This document shows, one piece after another, positions 11,020 to 23,372 of a stretch of DNA of 64,000 nucleotides. The notes below the pieces were generated by a model. That model did no database searches. It was not told the origin of the DNA and saw only the letters and a list, made by a program, of their open reading frames with translations. The DNA comes from Poronia punctata (lineage: Eukaryota > Ascomycota > Sordariomycetes > Xylariales > Xylariaceae), in contig MU401554.1 of assembly GCA_022579005.1 (NCBI GenBank), positions 1 to 64,000 on the forward strand, read 5' to 3'. The position numbers and the translations under genes are program-made. Each line of letters begins with the position of its first letter. Position 1 is the first letter of the stretch.

Positions 11020-11809
11020 ATGGCGGGAGGTCTCGTCAAGTACCGTCATCTGAGCCGTAACTCGGCGCACCGACAAGCTCTCCTACGCAATCTCGTCACG
11101 TCCCTCGTCAAGCACGAGTCCATTCAGACATCATGGGCAAAGGCCAAGGAGGCCCAACGGTTGGCCGAGAAACTTATCACACTGGCTAAGAGGAATAACG
11201 AGCCGTGCAGAAGGAATGCTCAAGCTATATTATTCGTATGTGGAATTTCTTTCCTTTTTTCCACCGGTAATTCAGCTTATACTGGGACGGGAAGAGAGGG
11301 AGGAGGGGAAATTGCACTCTTGAATAACTGGCAGGGCATCTCGACGATAGAGGCGGGAGGGAGGGGGACAGTATGCACGAAGGATATACAAGGCTAACGA
11401 AACGACCAAAACCCAGACACCCCACGACCTCATGCCCAAACTCTTCGGCGAGCTACGAGAACGATACCTAAACCGACCGGGCGGCTACACGCGAGTTCTA
11501 CGGACAGAACCCAAATCGACGTACGACCAGGGAGATTCCGCCATCCTAGAATTCGTCGACGGTCCCAAGGACATGCGGTTCGCCGTGACAGCCGCCGCCG
11601 TGGCGCGAGACCGCGCCCTCGGCCGCGAGTCGACAGACCTGACGCTCAAGAACCGCCTCAAGACGGTGCGATACCGCAAGGAGGGCGAGAAGGTGTTTGA
11701 GACCATGGTCAAGACTATGGGGAAGTTGGATCTGGGCAATATAAAGAGCCAGACTGCGCGTGGAAGTGGCAGTGGCAAGACGAAGGGGGAGGATGCAGCT
11801 GCTGCTTGA
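11020..11809 (+). CDS. MRPL17: Mitochondrial large-subunit ribosomal protein bL17m
   Basis: Exons 11020-11235 and 11417-11809 flank a 181-nt intron (GTATGT donor, GGCTAACGA branch, CCCAG acceptor) and encode 202 aa. The protein opens MAGGLVKYRHLSRNSAHRQ and continues with LLRNLVTSLVKHESIQT, the diagnostic L17 signature, then AEKLITLAKR, and after the splice QAILF|TPHDLMPKLFGEL. L17 lies near the peptide exit tunnel of the large ribosomal subunit; this copy is the mitochondrial form (yeast Mrpl8 family). The C-terminal part after about residue 130 is a basic, Gly/Ser-rich extension beyond the bacterial core. The start ATG gives the conserved N-terminus directly. Both exons are in phase 0. The gene is head-to-head with MIC12. 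Confidence 0.95.
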
Positions 11810-12350
11810 ATTGCTGGGTGGGAAAGGAAAGAAAGAAAGGAGATGCTTCGAAAAAATTGAAAAAGCTGGCACAAGACGAGGGACTTGGCTAAACAAACCA
11901 CTGGGTTCGCTTAGCGTATAATACGGCCTCGGGCGTCGATATCTGTAGGTATTTGTACGAGGGGGAATTCCTGCAACTTTTGCTTGTATAAGCCTGAAGG
12001 AATTGTCGATGGCAAAAACTGTACAAAAGAAAGACTGTACATTACTGGAAAGGGGTCACGGAGTACCGGCCTTTTTTGCAAAGCATACAAACAAGCTTCT
12101 ACGGATTTTATGTTGGGTCGATACATATACTACGAGCAATATAGCGACAATGACTAAACATTAATCTGCAATGTTTACGTGAAGACTTGAACCAAGTCTA
12201 CCTATATCAAAGAAAGGGTGAATTTCAGCTTCAGCTAGCACACAGATAGATAGGTACACTAAGCAGGAATGCACATCAACGATTACGCTCTTTTATTGAC
12301 CTTGATCAAGCTCTATAAACAACGCCTGTTTTCCCCCAGTCTGACTGAGT
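11810..12350. other. Convergent 3' regions of bL17m and UTP25
   Basis: No gene is recognisable between the two stop codons. Confidence 0.5.
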
Positions 12351-14681
12351 CTATAAGAAATCAAATGTGTCCCCACGCTCCCGAACCATCTTGCCCACTC
12401 TCTTGGAGCCGACAATTCTCTCCAACTTCAAAACATCATACTTGGAGAACAAGACACGAACGGACCCGCGCCCGGGCTCCAGTCGCATATCCTGCTCGCT
12501 CTTGGCTAGGTACCCGGCCACGATCTCGCGGTAGAAGATTGGGTTGTCGGGCAAGCCGTACATGACAACGCGACGGACACCGGCGAGGATGTACCTCCGG
12601 AAGTGATGGGCGCGCTCAGTGTACAGCAGGACCTTATGTCGGCCCGAGAGGAAGTGGGATCGCGCGCGCGACGCCTCGCGGACGTCGGCATACTCGGAGA
12701 TAGCGCCGAATGAGAGTGTTTCCACACTGTCCGAGGTGGAGAAGTAGTTGCGAACACGCACGAAGTCGAGGTATGAAGGGATGAAGATGAGTGTACCACC
12801 GCCGGCATTGTCGCCCGGGCCTGAACCGCCTTTGGAGCCCTTGCGACCGGCGAGCTTGAGGAGGGACGGGATAACGGCGCTCGTGAAGTAGGCGAAGCGC
12901 GCGTCGGGCTCGTCAGCGATGGAGGGCGCGTCGAAGCGCGAAAAGGTCTGCTTCGCCTTGACGGGCGCCAGCTCCTGGATAACGCCGTTGTACTCGGGCT
13001 GGATGCGCACGCGGCCGGCCCAGTTCTTGCTGCGACGGTGCAACTCGGCTAGCTCGGGCGTGTTGAAGGCTGAGAAGACGAGGGTCTGACGGAAGTGGTC
13101 GGCCTGATTGTCGAGGTACCACTCACGCACACGGCTAAAGTCACATCCGTGTGCCTCGCGCGGTTGCTTGTTGAGGTGTTCAAAGATGTACTCGATGTGC
13201 TCCCAGTTCTGGTTGAGAAGGCCGTCGGCATGGTCGACGACGACGACCTCGATCGAGCTGAGGAAGTCGTAGTCCATCTTCTTCTTGTCCTCCTCGGTGC
13301 CGATCGCCATGCGCAAGCCGAGCGGGCTAGCTAGTAGAATGTCGCTGTTGTAAAACTGCGAGAAGTACTTGATTGTTTTGCGAGTGAACTTGATGCCGAT
13401 GCGGAACATGTCGTCGTCGTTTCCCTCAAACAGTTCCCGGAAGTCAGCTGGCTTGTCCGCTGAAAACTTGGTCTCCCGGTCGATGTAAGACTCGTCGAAA
13501 CGCTTGCGGTTTTCCTGCTGATCGGGCTCGCATAAGGCACATATTGCATTTACCACCTTGACCGCGGCTTCCCGCGTAGGTAGGATCATGAGGACCTTGG
13601 GCCGAGTGAATCCTTGGTCGCGTGGCTCAAAGTCTGACGTTTCGCCTTCTTTGGCCAGTTTTGCATTGTTCTTGATCACCCGGTCTCGTGTTCTTGTAAG
13701 GTGAGTCAGCGGTATCTTGCCATTGTTTTTTAATATGTAGGACTTACTTGAAGACATGGTTAACGGCGTGGAGACAGGTCATCCGCCTCAGATTCTCTGA
13801 GTTGGTGACATTCCGGCCACAGAATAAGAGATCTTGATATCCAAATGTGATAGGATATAAAACCTGCTCTAGTTTGTCGAATACTGGCCGCTGCTTTTGC
13901 GAAGTGTCGACGAGCCTATGCTTGAGTTTCAAACTTGACGGGCCTGAGAAGGTTGGAGGCTCGAAATTTATCTCGTCAGGGGTTTCCGCTGGTATACTTT
14001 TGAGAAGCCGCCAGCCATTTTTCTCCAGGTGTTTCGATTGATAAGTATTTGATTGGACCCCCTTTAAGCGGATACTGAGTCCGGTGGAATCAGGGGTGAC
14101 GAAGTGAGTTTCAAAGGGGTCGGAAGTGTCAGGTACGTCGTCGTCGTCGCTGTCTTCATCAGCACCTTCCTCTTCGTTTTCCGGTTCATCCTCCGGTTCT
14201 TCGACATGATCGACGTCTCCCTGCTCTTCCACCGAGTTTGCCTCGTCATCTTCCTCCTGTTTTTGTATAAAGGTCGAAGCCTGAGACTGTTCTGTTTCAT
14301 GGTCTATCTTTCTCCTTTTTGCACTAGGCGCCAAGCTAGGATCATAATCCTTTTTCAAACTTTCCATTAGAGCCAAGTATGGCTGGTTTGCTGTGGGCTC
14401 ATCTTCTGCATCCGATATTGAGAGTTCACTCTCATCTTCCGAATCCACTTGTGGTTCTTCAGCGGATTCCTCACTGCCCGATTCCCTGAATGGAAGTAAG
14501 CAAAGGTTTCGAACATGAACTTTTTCTCTTGAACTTACTCAACTTCGTCAAGCCTTGCTGTCTTGAACTTTGGTGCTCCGCCAAAACTTCTTTTCGCACC
14601 CCCTCTGCCTCCCCTTCCGCCCCTTCCTCCTCGGCCTCTTACAGATCCACCACGCCCTGAGAATTTACCTCTAGGGGGCAT
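12351..14681 (-). CDS. UTP25: U3 snoRNP-associated protein Utp25 (digestive-organ expansion factor family)
   Basis: Three exons, 14539-14681, 13748-14485 and 12351-13692, with introns of 53 and 55 nt, encode 740 aa. Exon 1 holds a 48-residue N-terminus with clustered RGG repeats ([13 protein letters not shown]). Exon 2 is strongly acidic, then reaches [19 protein letters not shown] and the conserved stretch that crosses the second splice as [18 protein letters not shown]. Exon 3 contains the degenerate RecA-like folds: [17 protein letters not shown], then [16 protein letters not shown] in place of a DEAD box, [13 protein letters not shown], and a C-terminal [30 protein letters not shown]. Utp25 is an SSU processome factor needed for early 18S rRNA processing in the nucleolus; the family has lost helicase catalytic motifs, which matches this sequence. 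It is divergent from eIF3f. Confidence 0.95.
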
Positions 14682-15290
14682 TGTCAGGCCAGTGTAGTGT
14701 TCCCAACGTGATAAAACAGGGGGTTGAGAAAAAAAGACTCAGACGATTACAAGCCTGAAATTATAAACAGTTTACTCAATTCATTAGCCTTCACAATGAA
14801 CGTCTTATACGCCCAAGCTGTATATCGCAAATATAAAAAAAGTTAATATGGATCCGGGGTTCTTGAGCCACAAAGTTTACGTTAAGCCACAAGGATAGGT
14901 GCTTGTATGGGCTTCCTCTAACAGGTATTGTGCACTGTAGAGTACCCCACTTATGTACCTGACAGTGACTTTGGGGAGCTACCAGCTAACCCACATAGGT
15001 TAGTCCATGGCTTATCTTAGCGTAATCTCCCTATCACCACTTCGAATCCCCCTCCAAATCGTTTTCGCACGCAGGTAAATGCACTGAGCCCCACCAATCC
15101 CACAACAATTGTGAAAATTGCCAAAGCGACTTGGGGGAAGTGACAAGCGACCCCATCGATCTAAGGACCTGGAAGGCGACAACGGGCAAAAAGAGATCAT
15201 TCTGATTATTAGCCTCAGAAATTCGCAGGTCTTCTTCTAGCCTCATTAACCCACACCTAATTTTCGTTTTACCCGACACCATTCGCAATC
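14682..15290. promoter_or_regulatory. Divergent promoter region between UTP25 and eIF3f
   Basis: These 609 bases separate the ATG codons of a ribosome-biogenesis gene and a translation-initiation gene. No specific element is recognisable, and the arrangement suggests a bidirectional promoter. Confidence 0.45.
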
Positions 15291-16488
15291 ATGGCTTCGG
15301 TAGACACAGGGTCGTTTCTCCATCTCTCCAGACCTTTGGCGCCATCGTCATACCACTACCAGAATACCCTGTCCCCGCTCTACGTAAATATCCAACCTCA
15401 AGTACGTCGAAACCCCCCCTGTTGCCGGGTCTAATCTTCCCTTCTGCTCGTGCGTCCATTTGTCGTCGCACTGACTGACCTTCGTCCCTTTGCCTTAGGC
15501 CATCTTCTCCATCCTCGACCATGCCGTCCGTCGCGATGTTCCGGCAACACCCACCACCTCGTCGCGTGTGATTGGTGCCCTGATAGGGACACGGTCTGAA
15601 GATGGAAGCGAGGTGTCGGTGGTCTCCTCCTTTGCTATCCCTCACACGGAGAACGAAGATCAGGTCGAAGTGGACGTCGAGTACCAGAAGAATATGCTTT
15701 CACTCCACCTGAAGGCCAACCCTCGCGAAACGTTGCTGGGATGGTATACGACATCTCCCGAACTTAATAGCTTTAGCGCTCTGATCCAGAACTTCTTCGC
15801 CTCTCCCGAAACAGGAACGTTTCCCCACCCAGCTGTTCACCTTACCGTGTCGACCGATCCCGGTTCAGATCTCGAGCTACGCGCCTACATCTCATCTCCC
15901 GTGGCCGTCACCGCCGACCGTGCGGCCGAAAGCTGCCTGTTCATCCAGGTGCCGCACAAGCTTGCCTATAATGAGGCTGAGCGGTCTGCACTAGACTTGA
16001 TATCGAGCGCAAAGGACAATGAGAGCCGCACGGCCCCTATCGGCACCGACATCGAGTCTCTCGCCCGTAGCATAGAGTATACCACGGACCTCTTGGACCG
16101 CGTTTCAGAGTTCGTGAGCGCCATCATCGACGAGGAGCAGGAGCCTAATAACGCCCTCGGCCAGTACCTGATGGGCGCCTTGGCACTGGCGCCCAAGGTT
16201 GATCCCGTCCAGATCGAGGCCGACTTCAACAACCATATCCAAGATGTGCTCATGGTGAGCTACCTGGCCAATTCCATCCGGACCCAGATAGACCTGAGCC
16301 AAAGGCTTGCCACTGCCGTTCTGGCCGAGGGTGACAAGGATGTCAAGGATGGTGAGAAGGGAGAGCGCGGTGACCGTGGAGACCGAGGTGGACGTGGTGG
16401 CAAGCGTGGTGGCCGAGGTGGCGGCCGGGGTGGTGGTCAACAGAGGGATACCCGGGAGCCTAGGGAACCTAGGGAGCCTACCGAGTAA
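15291..16488 (+). CDS. eIF3f: Translation initiation factor 3 subunit F (eIF3f), MPN domain
   Basis: Exons 15291-15401 and 15499-16488 around a 97-nt intron (GTACGT, CTGACTGACC branch, TTAG) encode 366 aa. The MPN domain begins soon after the N-terminus: [20 protein letters not shown], then [12 protein letters not shown] and [13 protein letters not shown], and ends before about residue 185. The metal-binding His-x-His of active JAMM proteases is absent, as in other eIF3f proteins, so this is a structural subunit. The eIF3f C-terminal helical domain follows. The last ~45 residues form an unusual charged tail ([18 protein letters not shown] and more), an RGG-type RNA-binding or methylation region. 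The subunit works in the cytosolic eIF3 complex during 43S/48S assembly. Intron and start agree with the family's conserved N-terminus. Confidence 0.94.
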
Positions 16489-17193
16489 TTTTTGGGTCCC
16501 TGAACCATACGAATCAACCAAGCCGGAGAATAATGAAGGGGCCCATGACGAGTGACCACATATATATCACCATGGTCGTCAGCAGTTCCCCACACCTGAG
16601 GGACAAAGAAGGGTACGCAACAGTTTAAACCGATCCGATCACCCCAAAAGTGCAGCATGAGCAATGGTGGTCAAAACTGAAGGGGAAAGGCAAAAAGGAG
16701 CTTATCCGCCTGAACCAGACATGGATACCTGTTTCTCAGAAGACGTCAGGATTTGCGAAAGAAGAGAAGAGCAGAGTAGAGAGCATTACTAGTACAGGCG
16801 TTCTATCCGGTTTGGAAGGGTCTGAGCATAGACAGAAGGCCACCAAGGAAAACTAGAAACAAAAACACATGAAAACAATAGCAGTTTATTTGTTCAAATA
16901 CAGGTGTGACTGTTGTGTTGCAATACCTTACTAACCTAATAGGTTAAGTGCTAACAATCCTCCAACTGACACACTACTTGTACAAGTAGGAAATCCATGT
17001 TTTGCATAGGGATATTGCCCTTTTACTTGTCAAGACAAGTGAGCGAGCATAGGGATACTAAGGTTAAGCTAGTTAGTCTACCATGACACTTATAACAATA
17101 AAAAAGCAAAGACGTGATAAAGTTGCTTTGCACCTCTTATGTCTACAGCCTCTCCTGGTTAATATGTATATTACAAGCCAAAAAGGAAGAGAG
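16489..17193. other. 3' flank of eIF3f, no gene seen
   Basis: No conserved coding sequence. A-rich runs occur near 16850-16880. Confidence 0.4.
17180..17184 (-). terminator. RNA polymerase III terminator of tRNA-Arg
   Basis: A run of five T on the minus strand lies about ten bases after the 3' end of the tRNA, the usual Pol III stop signal. Confidence 0.7.
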
Positions 17194-17286
17194 AACCCCA
17201 CGCGAGACTCGAACTCGCAACCTCTTGATACCTCTACTCTTGGAAGATTTAGAAGTCAAGCGCGCTAACCATTGCGCCAGTGGGGC
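17194..17286 (-). tRNA. tRNA-Arg (anticodon UCU) with an intron
   Basis: Read on the minus strand, the gene begins GCCCCACTGGCGCAATGG. It has a D stem GCGC/GCGC, an anticodon stem CTTGA/TCAAG around the loop CTTCTAA (anticodon TCT), a T arm with GAGTTCGAGTCTC and a 3' strand GTGGGGT that closes the acceptor stem, with a G1:U72 wobble as in yeast tRNA-Arg(UCU). An intron of about 20 nt sits one base after the anticodon, the canonical eukaryotic position. Internal A and B boxes are intact and a T-run terminator follows. Confidence 0.93.
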
Positions 17287-18208
17287 GACTCAAAGTTAGG
17301 TGAATTTGGTTCCTCGCTTGTAGTGTGAACAGGGGGTGTCAAAAGGGCATAAGTAGGGTGGTTTTGTTATCTTCTTGTTTATTTCCATCTAGTATTGTAT
17401 GTTACCCACAGCTGCGACTTGCGAGTACATCTTTATATCTAGGTCTGGCGCTTCAGTTTCCTTTGGGCTAATTGCAGGTCAGCATGGCTATCTCAAGGCG
17501 ATAGAACTGGGAAACATTTAAACAACCTATCATATTTCGGTATGTAACATCATGTCACGATACGGGTACACCTGTCAGGGCTTAAGAAATTGCCATTTTT
17601 TCATTATTATGCATCCTACTACCTAGTAGCAAGTGCTACGAGGCGCCACTATTTATGCTGCCATAATATCGAATCATAATGGTTGAGGTGTCTCTGTCCG
17701 CTTGGTCGTAATCTAGAAAGCACTCCAGCCAATCTGCCCTCTTTTGAACACCAATTCCACATCCACCAAATCCAGGTGTGCCACCCTATCAACGGCAATT
17801 ATGGGTACATGACTTCGTCATTTTTATGTCAATTGGAGAAATTTAACTGGATAGCGCAAGCCTTTGGACATCGCTCTCGAGTGGTACGTCGAAGCCAATG
17901 TCCCAATGTAGAAGACCGAAGCTCGCCTCGACTCCTATTTGCCGAGAGGTGCCGATGTAAATAGCAGGAAAGGAGGGAAACGAGGTCAATCATGAATTAC
18001 TCCGTCTCGCCCAGAACTCCCGCCAATGATGACGTTATATTGCAATGGTAAACCCACCCGCGGTCCGATAAACGCCCTTGGTGGTCATCATCTTTTGTGC
18101 TATAGCCCTTATCCATCCATTCATAAAGGCGGCTCATCGCCTGTTGAAACAGAAAACACCACTAATGCATTGCTCTCATGTGCTATGTGCGCCGTAGATT
18201 GGCGTCGT
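17287..18208. other. tRNA upstream flank and 3' flank of the R3H-SUZ gene
   Basis: No gene recognised in this stretch. Confidence 0.4.
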
Positions 18209-20897
18209 CTAAATGCCCGTCGGCGGTTTCTGGGGAAGGGTGGCGGGATTTCCGTAATTAGGGAGATGGCTGAAAGTCTGGCCGACCCCAGAGGAGGAGG
18301 GTCCTTGAGCCGGAGCCCCCGGCTTACTTGACATGTGGGGGGTATGTGCTTGCGGATGCTGTGGGTGCTGCGGATGTTGTGGATGTTGTGAGACATGATG
18401 GGGCGCATGATACGCCACCAAAGAGTTATTAGAACTCTGGCGGCTCATACCGTACCCGGGGCCTCCTAGATAAGGTTGAGGTAGAGTGGGTGAGTACCCT
18501 GCATAAGGCATGTGTGGCGAACCGGGACCAACCTGCGGACTCCCATGAGGGACCCCCATATTATAGGGGCCCATCGTGGGTTGGACGGGGTTGATCCCGT
18601 TGCTCGGCACAAATGACTGGGTTTTGGGGTTGAAAGCATGACGATTGTAGCTTCCAGGGATAGGATGTTGACTCTTGGGGTCGTGGGGGTTTGCATTGGC
18701 TGGCAGTTGGCCATACGGATAAGGAACCGCCATCGCGGCCGCGTTTCCTGGGGAAAGTTGCGAACCCCGGTTTTGGTAATGGCCGGGCGAAGGACCAGGA
18801 GGGGTTTGATTGAACCCGGGTTGCCAGGATTGTTGAGGCGTAGACGGGGCCGGGGGCGGGGGCCCATAACTAGCCCCCATGTTTCCGCCGTTGGAGGGGT
18901 ACCGGGTTGGTAGTGCTTGGCTCTGAGGCGGATACTACGGCCCAGTTAGCAACTAGTCAAAGTTCATTGTCGAGAGCATAGGGTTCTAACCATTGGCACA
19001 TTTCCATACTGCTGGTAGGTAGTGTTGGGCATCATAGGAGGATATCCTTGCGGCGGCGCCTGATAGGGAGCGCCGGGAGGCATCTGGTATTGATACGCTT
19101 GTGGCGCTTGGCCGTTGTACTGCATAGCCGTAGCACCATACTCGAAGGCATGCATCTGGGGAGGAGCATGGAAATATCGAATATACTGGGAGCGCGAATC
19201 AAAGCTCTCCGAGTCATCTCTACGTTGCTTGCCAGTCTTGCCTCTCTTGCCAATGTTGGATTTGTCCTTGGTTGACACAGAGCTAGCACGGGACACCCCA
19301 TTTGCGTCGGAAGTATCTACCTCATGTCAGCTAAAATCCAAAGCACGAGGGTAGTCGGCATACGAACCTTGTCCCGACTCCGCTGGCTTATCTGCGCTGC
19401 TGCCAAAAATCCGCTCTCTCGCAATCTTGTACGCCTCTTCCCGTTCTTCTCTGGTCATTCTGAATTTGGAATTAGCAGCGTTCGAGAATGCCAACGCGGG
19501 ATAGGTTCTCAGCTTACTTTTCTTTGGTGAGGGTCTTTTCCTTGCCATCGCTCCCGACCTCGGACGTGGCTTTCGATGCACTGGTACTAACTTGGCCGGA
19601 TCCGCCGTCTTCGCCACGCCGCATGATCTTCTTCGGTAATACTACCGGAGGTGGAGTCTTCGGGCTTTCCTCTGCCTTGTTCTCTATAATACTCGCTAGA
19701 GAAGGGGGCACTCGACAGAAGGGGGTTCTGTAGATACGCACGGCACCCTGGACCGCCTCGAAGGAATGTGTCATGTGATAATAGTCGGCCAGTTTATGCG
19801 TCAGCATCCGACAGAAAGAATTGTTCGGAGGAAGATCCATGTAAGGTTCCCTAAGCACAGATTAGCGAGAGGTTCGTCTCCACCATGGCGACTTTCCGTG
19901 GAAGAACTTACTTTGATGATTGCACAAAGTTAATGACATCCTGCTCCAATTTCAACAGAAAGATGCGGTCTTTCGGTGACTTCATAGCCTCCAACAATTT
20001 GTCATCCGGGTTTTGACCATATATTGAGTTGAAACCATCAGGGGTTGCGTTCGGCACACCTAATGCCGGGGGTTGCTCAACAGCTGGCTGTTGATTTGAT
20101 GCTCCACTCTGCGGAGTAACGAGCGCTTCATCCTGGGCTTCAGGGAGGATTTGTACGATCCTTTTCTCTGGCATATCACCGATTCTGAGGCGATGAATAC
20201 GCGCAATCTCGGAGCCCATACGAGAAGTTGCCAGCAAGGAACTTCTGACAGAAAAGGCTTCGTCATCCTCGACCCCCGCCTTAACACTCGCGCTATCATC
20301 GGGGCGTAGGGATTCTTTTTCGTCTAGAGCAAACGTCGTGCCCGAAGTGATGCTCTTTCCATCCAGGCTGGGTGCCTTAGTTCCCATCTCTGAAATGGAA
20401 TCCGCCCGCTGCGAGACGTCATCTGAGCCAGAAGCAGCATTATCAGGCTTGCTTAGCGACTCTACTATTAACGTTGAAGAGCCATTTACTACTAAGCTCG
20501 GCGTAGACGCCAGACTGGTATCCACAGAGGGGATACTTGGGCCCTTGGGCACATCGTCCCTCGCCCTAGCCTCATTTTGGGATTGAGCGGTGCCCCTCTC
20601 TTCACCTCTAGTTGAAGTGGGTTGAGCAGTAGGCGTTATACTTGTTGGCGCCCCCGGCGGGACAGACCTACCGTTCACGACGGGGGGGTGGGCGCGACGG
20701 TCCATGTTGGGTACAGCGACGCGAGGTACGGTGGTAGGAGACGAAAGCTCCTTGGGGTGAGAGGCAAGAACCTAGTACCGAAATTAGCGACAGAGGACCC
20801 TTGGCTATACTACTTTTTGGACTTGAATTCGAGGGAATCTACCAACCTTTGCAAAAGAAAGCTTCTTAGAAGCCGAGGCTTGTGGTGCGGTAGCCAT
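18209..20897 (-). CDS. R3H and SUZ domain RNA-binding protein
   Basis: Six exons encode 795 aa: 20847-20897, 19912-20771, 19518-19850, 19368-19459, 18991-19316 and 18209-18934; the five introns are 51-75 nt and all phases agree. The N-terminus is MATAPQASASKKLSFAKV, then a disordered Ser/Thr/Pro region. The R3H domain spans roughly residues 280-355 (RIFLLKLEQDVINFVQSS, then PPNNSFCRMLTHKLADYY), with the defining Arg318 and His322. A SUZ domain follows near 395-436 (KMTREEREEAYKIARERIFG), then a SUZ-C-like GVSRASSVS. The remaining C-terminal half is Pro/Gln/Tyr/Gly-rich and prion-like. R3H binds single-stranded nucleic acid and SUZ binds RNA; relatives include yeast Rbs1 and animal R3HDM1/2. 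A cytoplasmic mRNA or RNP role is inferred. Confidence 0.93.
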
Positions 20898-22345
20898 AGT
20901 TCGGCAGTCTTTTTAGTTATAGACGATGCTATACCAAGCAGTTTGGGGAAAAAAGAAGCGGAAATAGTCTCGCGACTGTCGGGAAAGGATCCGCCAAGCC
21001 AACCTGGCGATGTGGTCGCAAAGAAGAGGACTTTTGGATATCCGAGATCAGGAAATAGTGTGAATCAGCGCAGCCCGCGAGGAGATGAGAATGCGGCTAA
21101 TCATTGTCGTTGAGGGCAGCGGAAGATCGGCAGGTTGATGAAATTATCGTGTGCCCTGCCTGTGTGGGGTAGCTCTACGACCGCTGGCGGTTGCAAGTCT
21201 TGAGAGGCCGTAATAGAAAAGTAAAGGCGGGAGTGAATAAAGTCGACGGGCAGATGTTGAAGACCGGTTAGGATTGCTTCTCAACCACGCTGGCCTGAAA
21301 GACAGGGCAATGCAATGGTGCGTATGCGGTGGAATGGGCTGGTCAACATGGACTCGTGCGTCGCACAAGTAATTCCGCGGCCAGGGAGGGAACGAAGGCA
21401 GCCAACAATATCTCGCAGTCAATCGGAATCAAGGCTGGCTTGGGTTGGCCTTTTATGTGGCCAGCATGTAGGACAATGAGTAAACAAATAAGGCGCCAGG
21501 CTTATGAGATTCGACAAGGCGAGGCTAGCATTTGGACCAGAAACGACACACTGACAGCTCAGTCGATAAAGTGCGCCCCCCACCGTCGTCTCAGTGGGTT
21601 GTGTGGTTTGGAAGCCTCGATCCTATTTTCAGGCGGTTTCTGTCCAGCCAGAAAACCGAGCGGAGCCTCGATAGGTGAAGCTCTGGTTAACCTCTATTAG
21701 AATTAGAGTTGAGTGGAGGCCAAATCATCGTATGATGGTTATTTAGAAAGTTACCTAGATAGTGGTGGAGAGAAGTTCAATCAAAGTAGGAGAAGGCTGC
21801 ACACACCTGTATGCAGAATTGTGTACAATGTCCCTACCATGTACATTATACAGTGTGTCTCGCATCCGCCTTGACAGCCAACTTCCAAGTGCCACGTTCT
21901 GAAAACCAAGAGCTGTAGTGGCATCGCCCTGCTAGAAAGCCTACTAACCATCAAAGCCCTATTGAGTTTTTTCGTCCCACTACACTGACAACTGTGCTTG
22001 AGGTACAGATCAAGTACAAAACTCGTCACAGTCCGATTGTGGCTAATTATGGGGAACACTGCCACATCTAACTTTGAGGTAGGTATCACTGTACCCAACC
22101 TTTACACGTACCTAGCTTTGAAACAGAGAGTTATACGTAGAGGAGTGTGTACTTACAGATAACGGTATGACAGAGAAGACGCCAATGTCGGATTTGTTTC
22201 TATACATACCTCAGTAACCAACTGTCTTGTGTTTTTTATACTGTCTATTTCCAACAGCGATCATCGAAGGCCAACAGGAAACCTCTGTGGCTGCAGAAAC
22301 CCTCTCACTATTCACTAATCGGGCCTCTTCACGCTCTCACCCAAG
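20898..22345. other. Divergent intergenic region between R3H-SUZ and zinc-knuckle genes
   Basis: About 1.4 kb with no recognisable gene; it should hold both promoters. The open frames here are short and unsupported. Confidence 0.45.
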
Positions 22346-23372
22346 ATGTATCGGAGAGGACCCCAGAAAAGCACACCGGCAAATGTTCAGTGCCAGAAGT
22401 GCCTTAAACGAGATAAGTCACTGCCGTCATATCGCTCAGAACTTGTGCTTACAATCTTAGCACGGCATTATTCATACGAATGCAAGGCCTCGGCACAGGA
22501 GAGACCTTACATCCCTCGGCCCTCAAGAACACAACAGCTCTTCAATCCAAAACTCGTGCCCAAGCTGACGAGCGAAACGCCAGATGCCCAAGAAAATAAG
22601 TAAGCCACCATTTAAACTCAGACATGTCCATTATGACTAATCAACCCTTAGGAAAGGATTAGCTGACGAACAGCTGGCTAAGAGAGAGGCGGAGAGGGCC
22701 AAGAAGCAAGCATTAGAGCAAGATGAAGACTCGGACAATGACGTACCGGGCGGTGGGAGGTCACCTTCATACGATTCTGCTTCTACAATTTCAAGTTCAG
22801 CCAGTAGAGGGCCTTCGCCGGCCCCCCGCAGAAGAGGATCTGTATCTTCACCAAGGCCAAGCAGATCCTTTCGAAGCCCGTCCCCGATGCGCCGGCCCTC
22901 AAGGAGACGGTCCCTAGACTCGCAGAGTGACCATGACAGGCGCTATTCCTCAAGCCCGGAAAGGCGGAGTAGGGATGTTAGCCCAGGTCGCCCACCAAGC
23001 CGTCGAACGAGGTCACCAAGCCGTCGAAGCATACTGTCAGGAGATCGCTTTCATTCGGAAGAACAGACAACAAGTCATCAGTATAGAGACAGACAGCATC
23101 GTGGGAGATACTTGCAAAGCCCGAGCAAATCGCCGCAGCCAGATAATAGGAGACGTTTCCGCTCAAGGTCACCACAAGACGGCCAGAGATACGGGAGCGG
23201 TAGTTCGCGACATAACCCACAGTTAGAAGTTTCACCTCGTCGAGGTGAGCGGGGTGGCCGGGGTGGCCGGGATCAACGGGAGAGACCGCCAAAACAAGAT
23301 ACCAGGGAAAGGAGTCTCAGCCCATTTTCGAAGCGGCTAGCTCTTACGCAAGCAATGAACGGGGGTCGATAG
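22346..23372 (+). CDS. Zinc-knuckle protein with RS-rich tail
   Basis: Exons 22346-22599 and 22652-23372 (52-nt intron, GTAAGC, GACTAATC, TTAG) encode 324 aa as read. The N-terminus MYRRGPQKSTPANVQCQKCLKRD leads into a CCHC knuckle completed by HYSYECKASAQERPY and then SRTQQLFNPKLVPKLTS, a segment typical of the fungal zf-CCHC_3 family. The C-terminal two thirds are Arg/Ser-rich (SR dipeptides, RSFRSPSP), suggesting a nuclear RNA-processing role. Oddity: about 15 codons (22415-22462) are inserted between the second Cys and the His. They keep the frame and end like an intron (GCTTACAATCTTAG) but lack an in-frame GT donor. If removed, the knuckle is restored and the protein is about 308 aa. The gene converges on cwf18. 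Confidence 0.8.
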
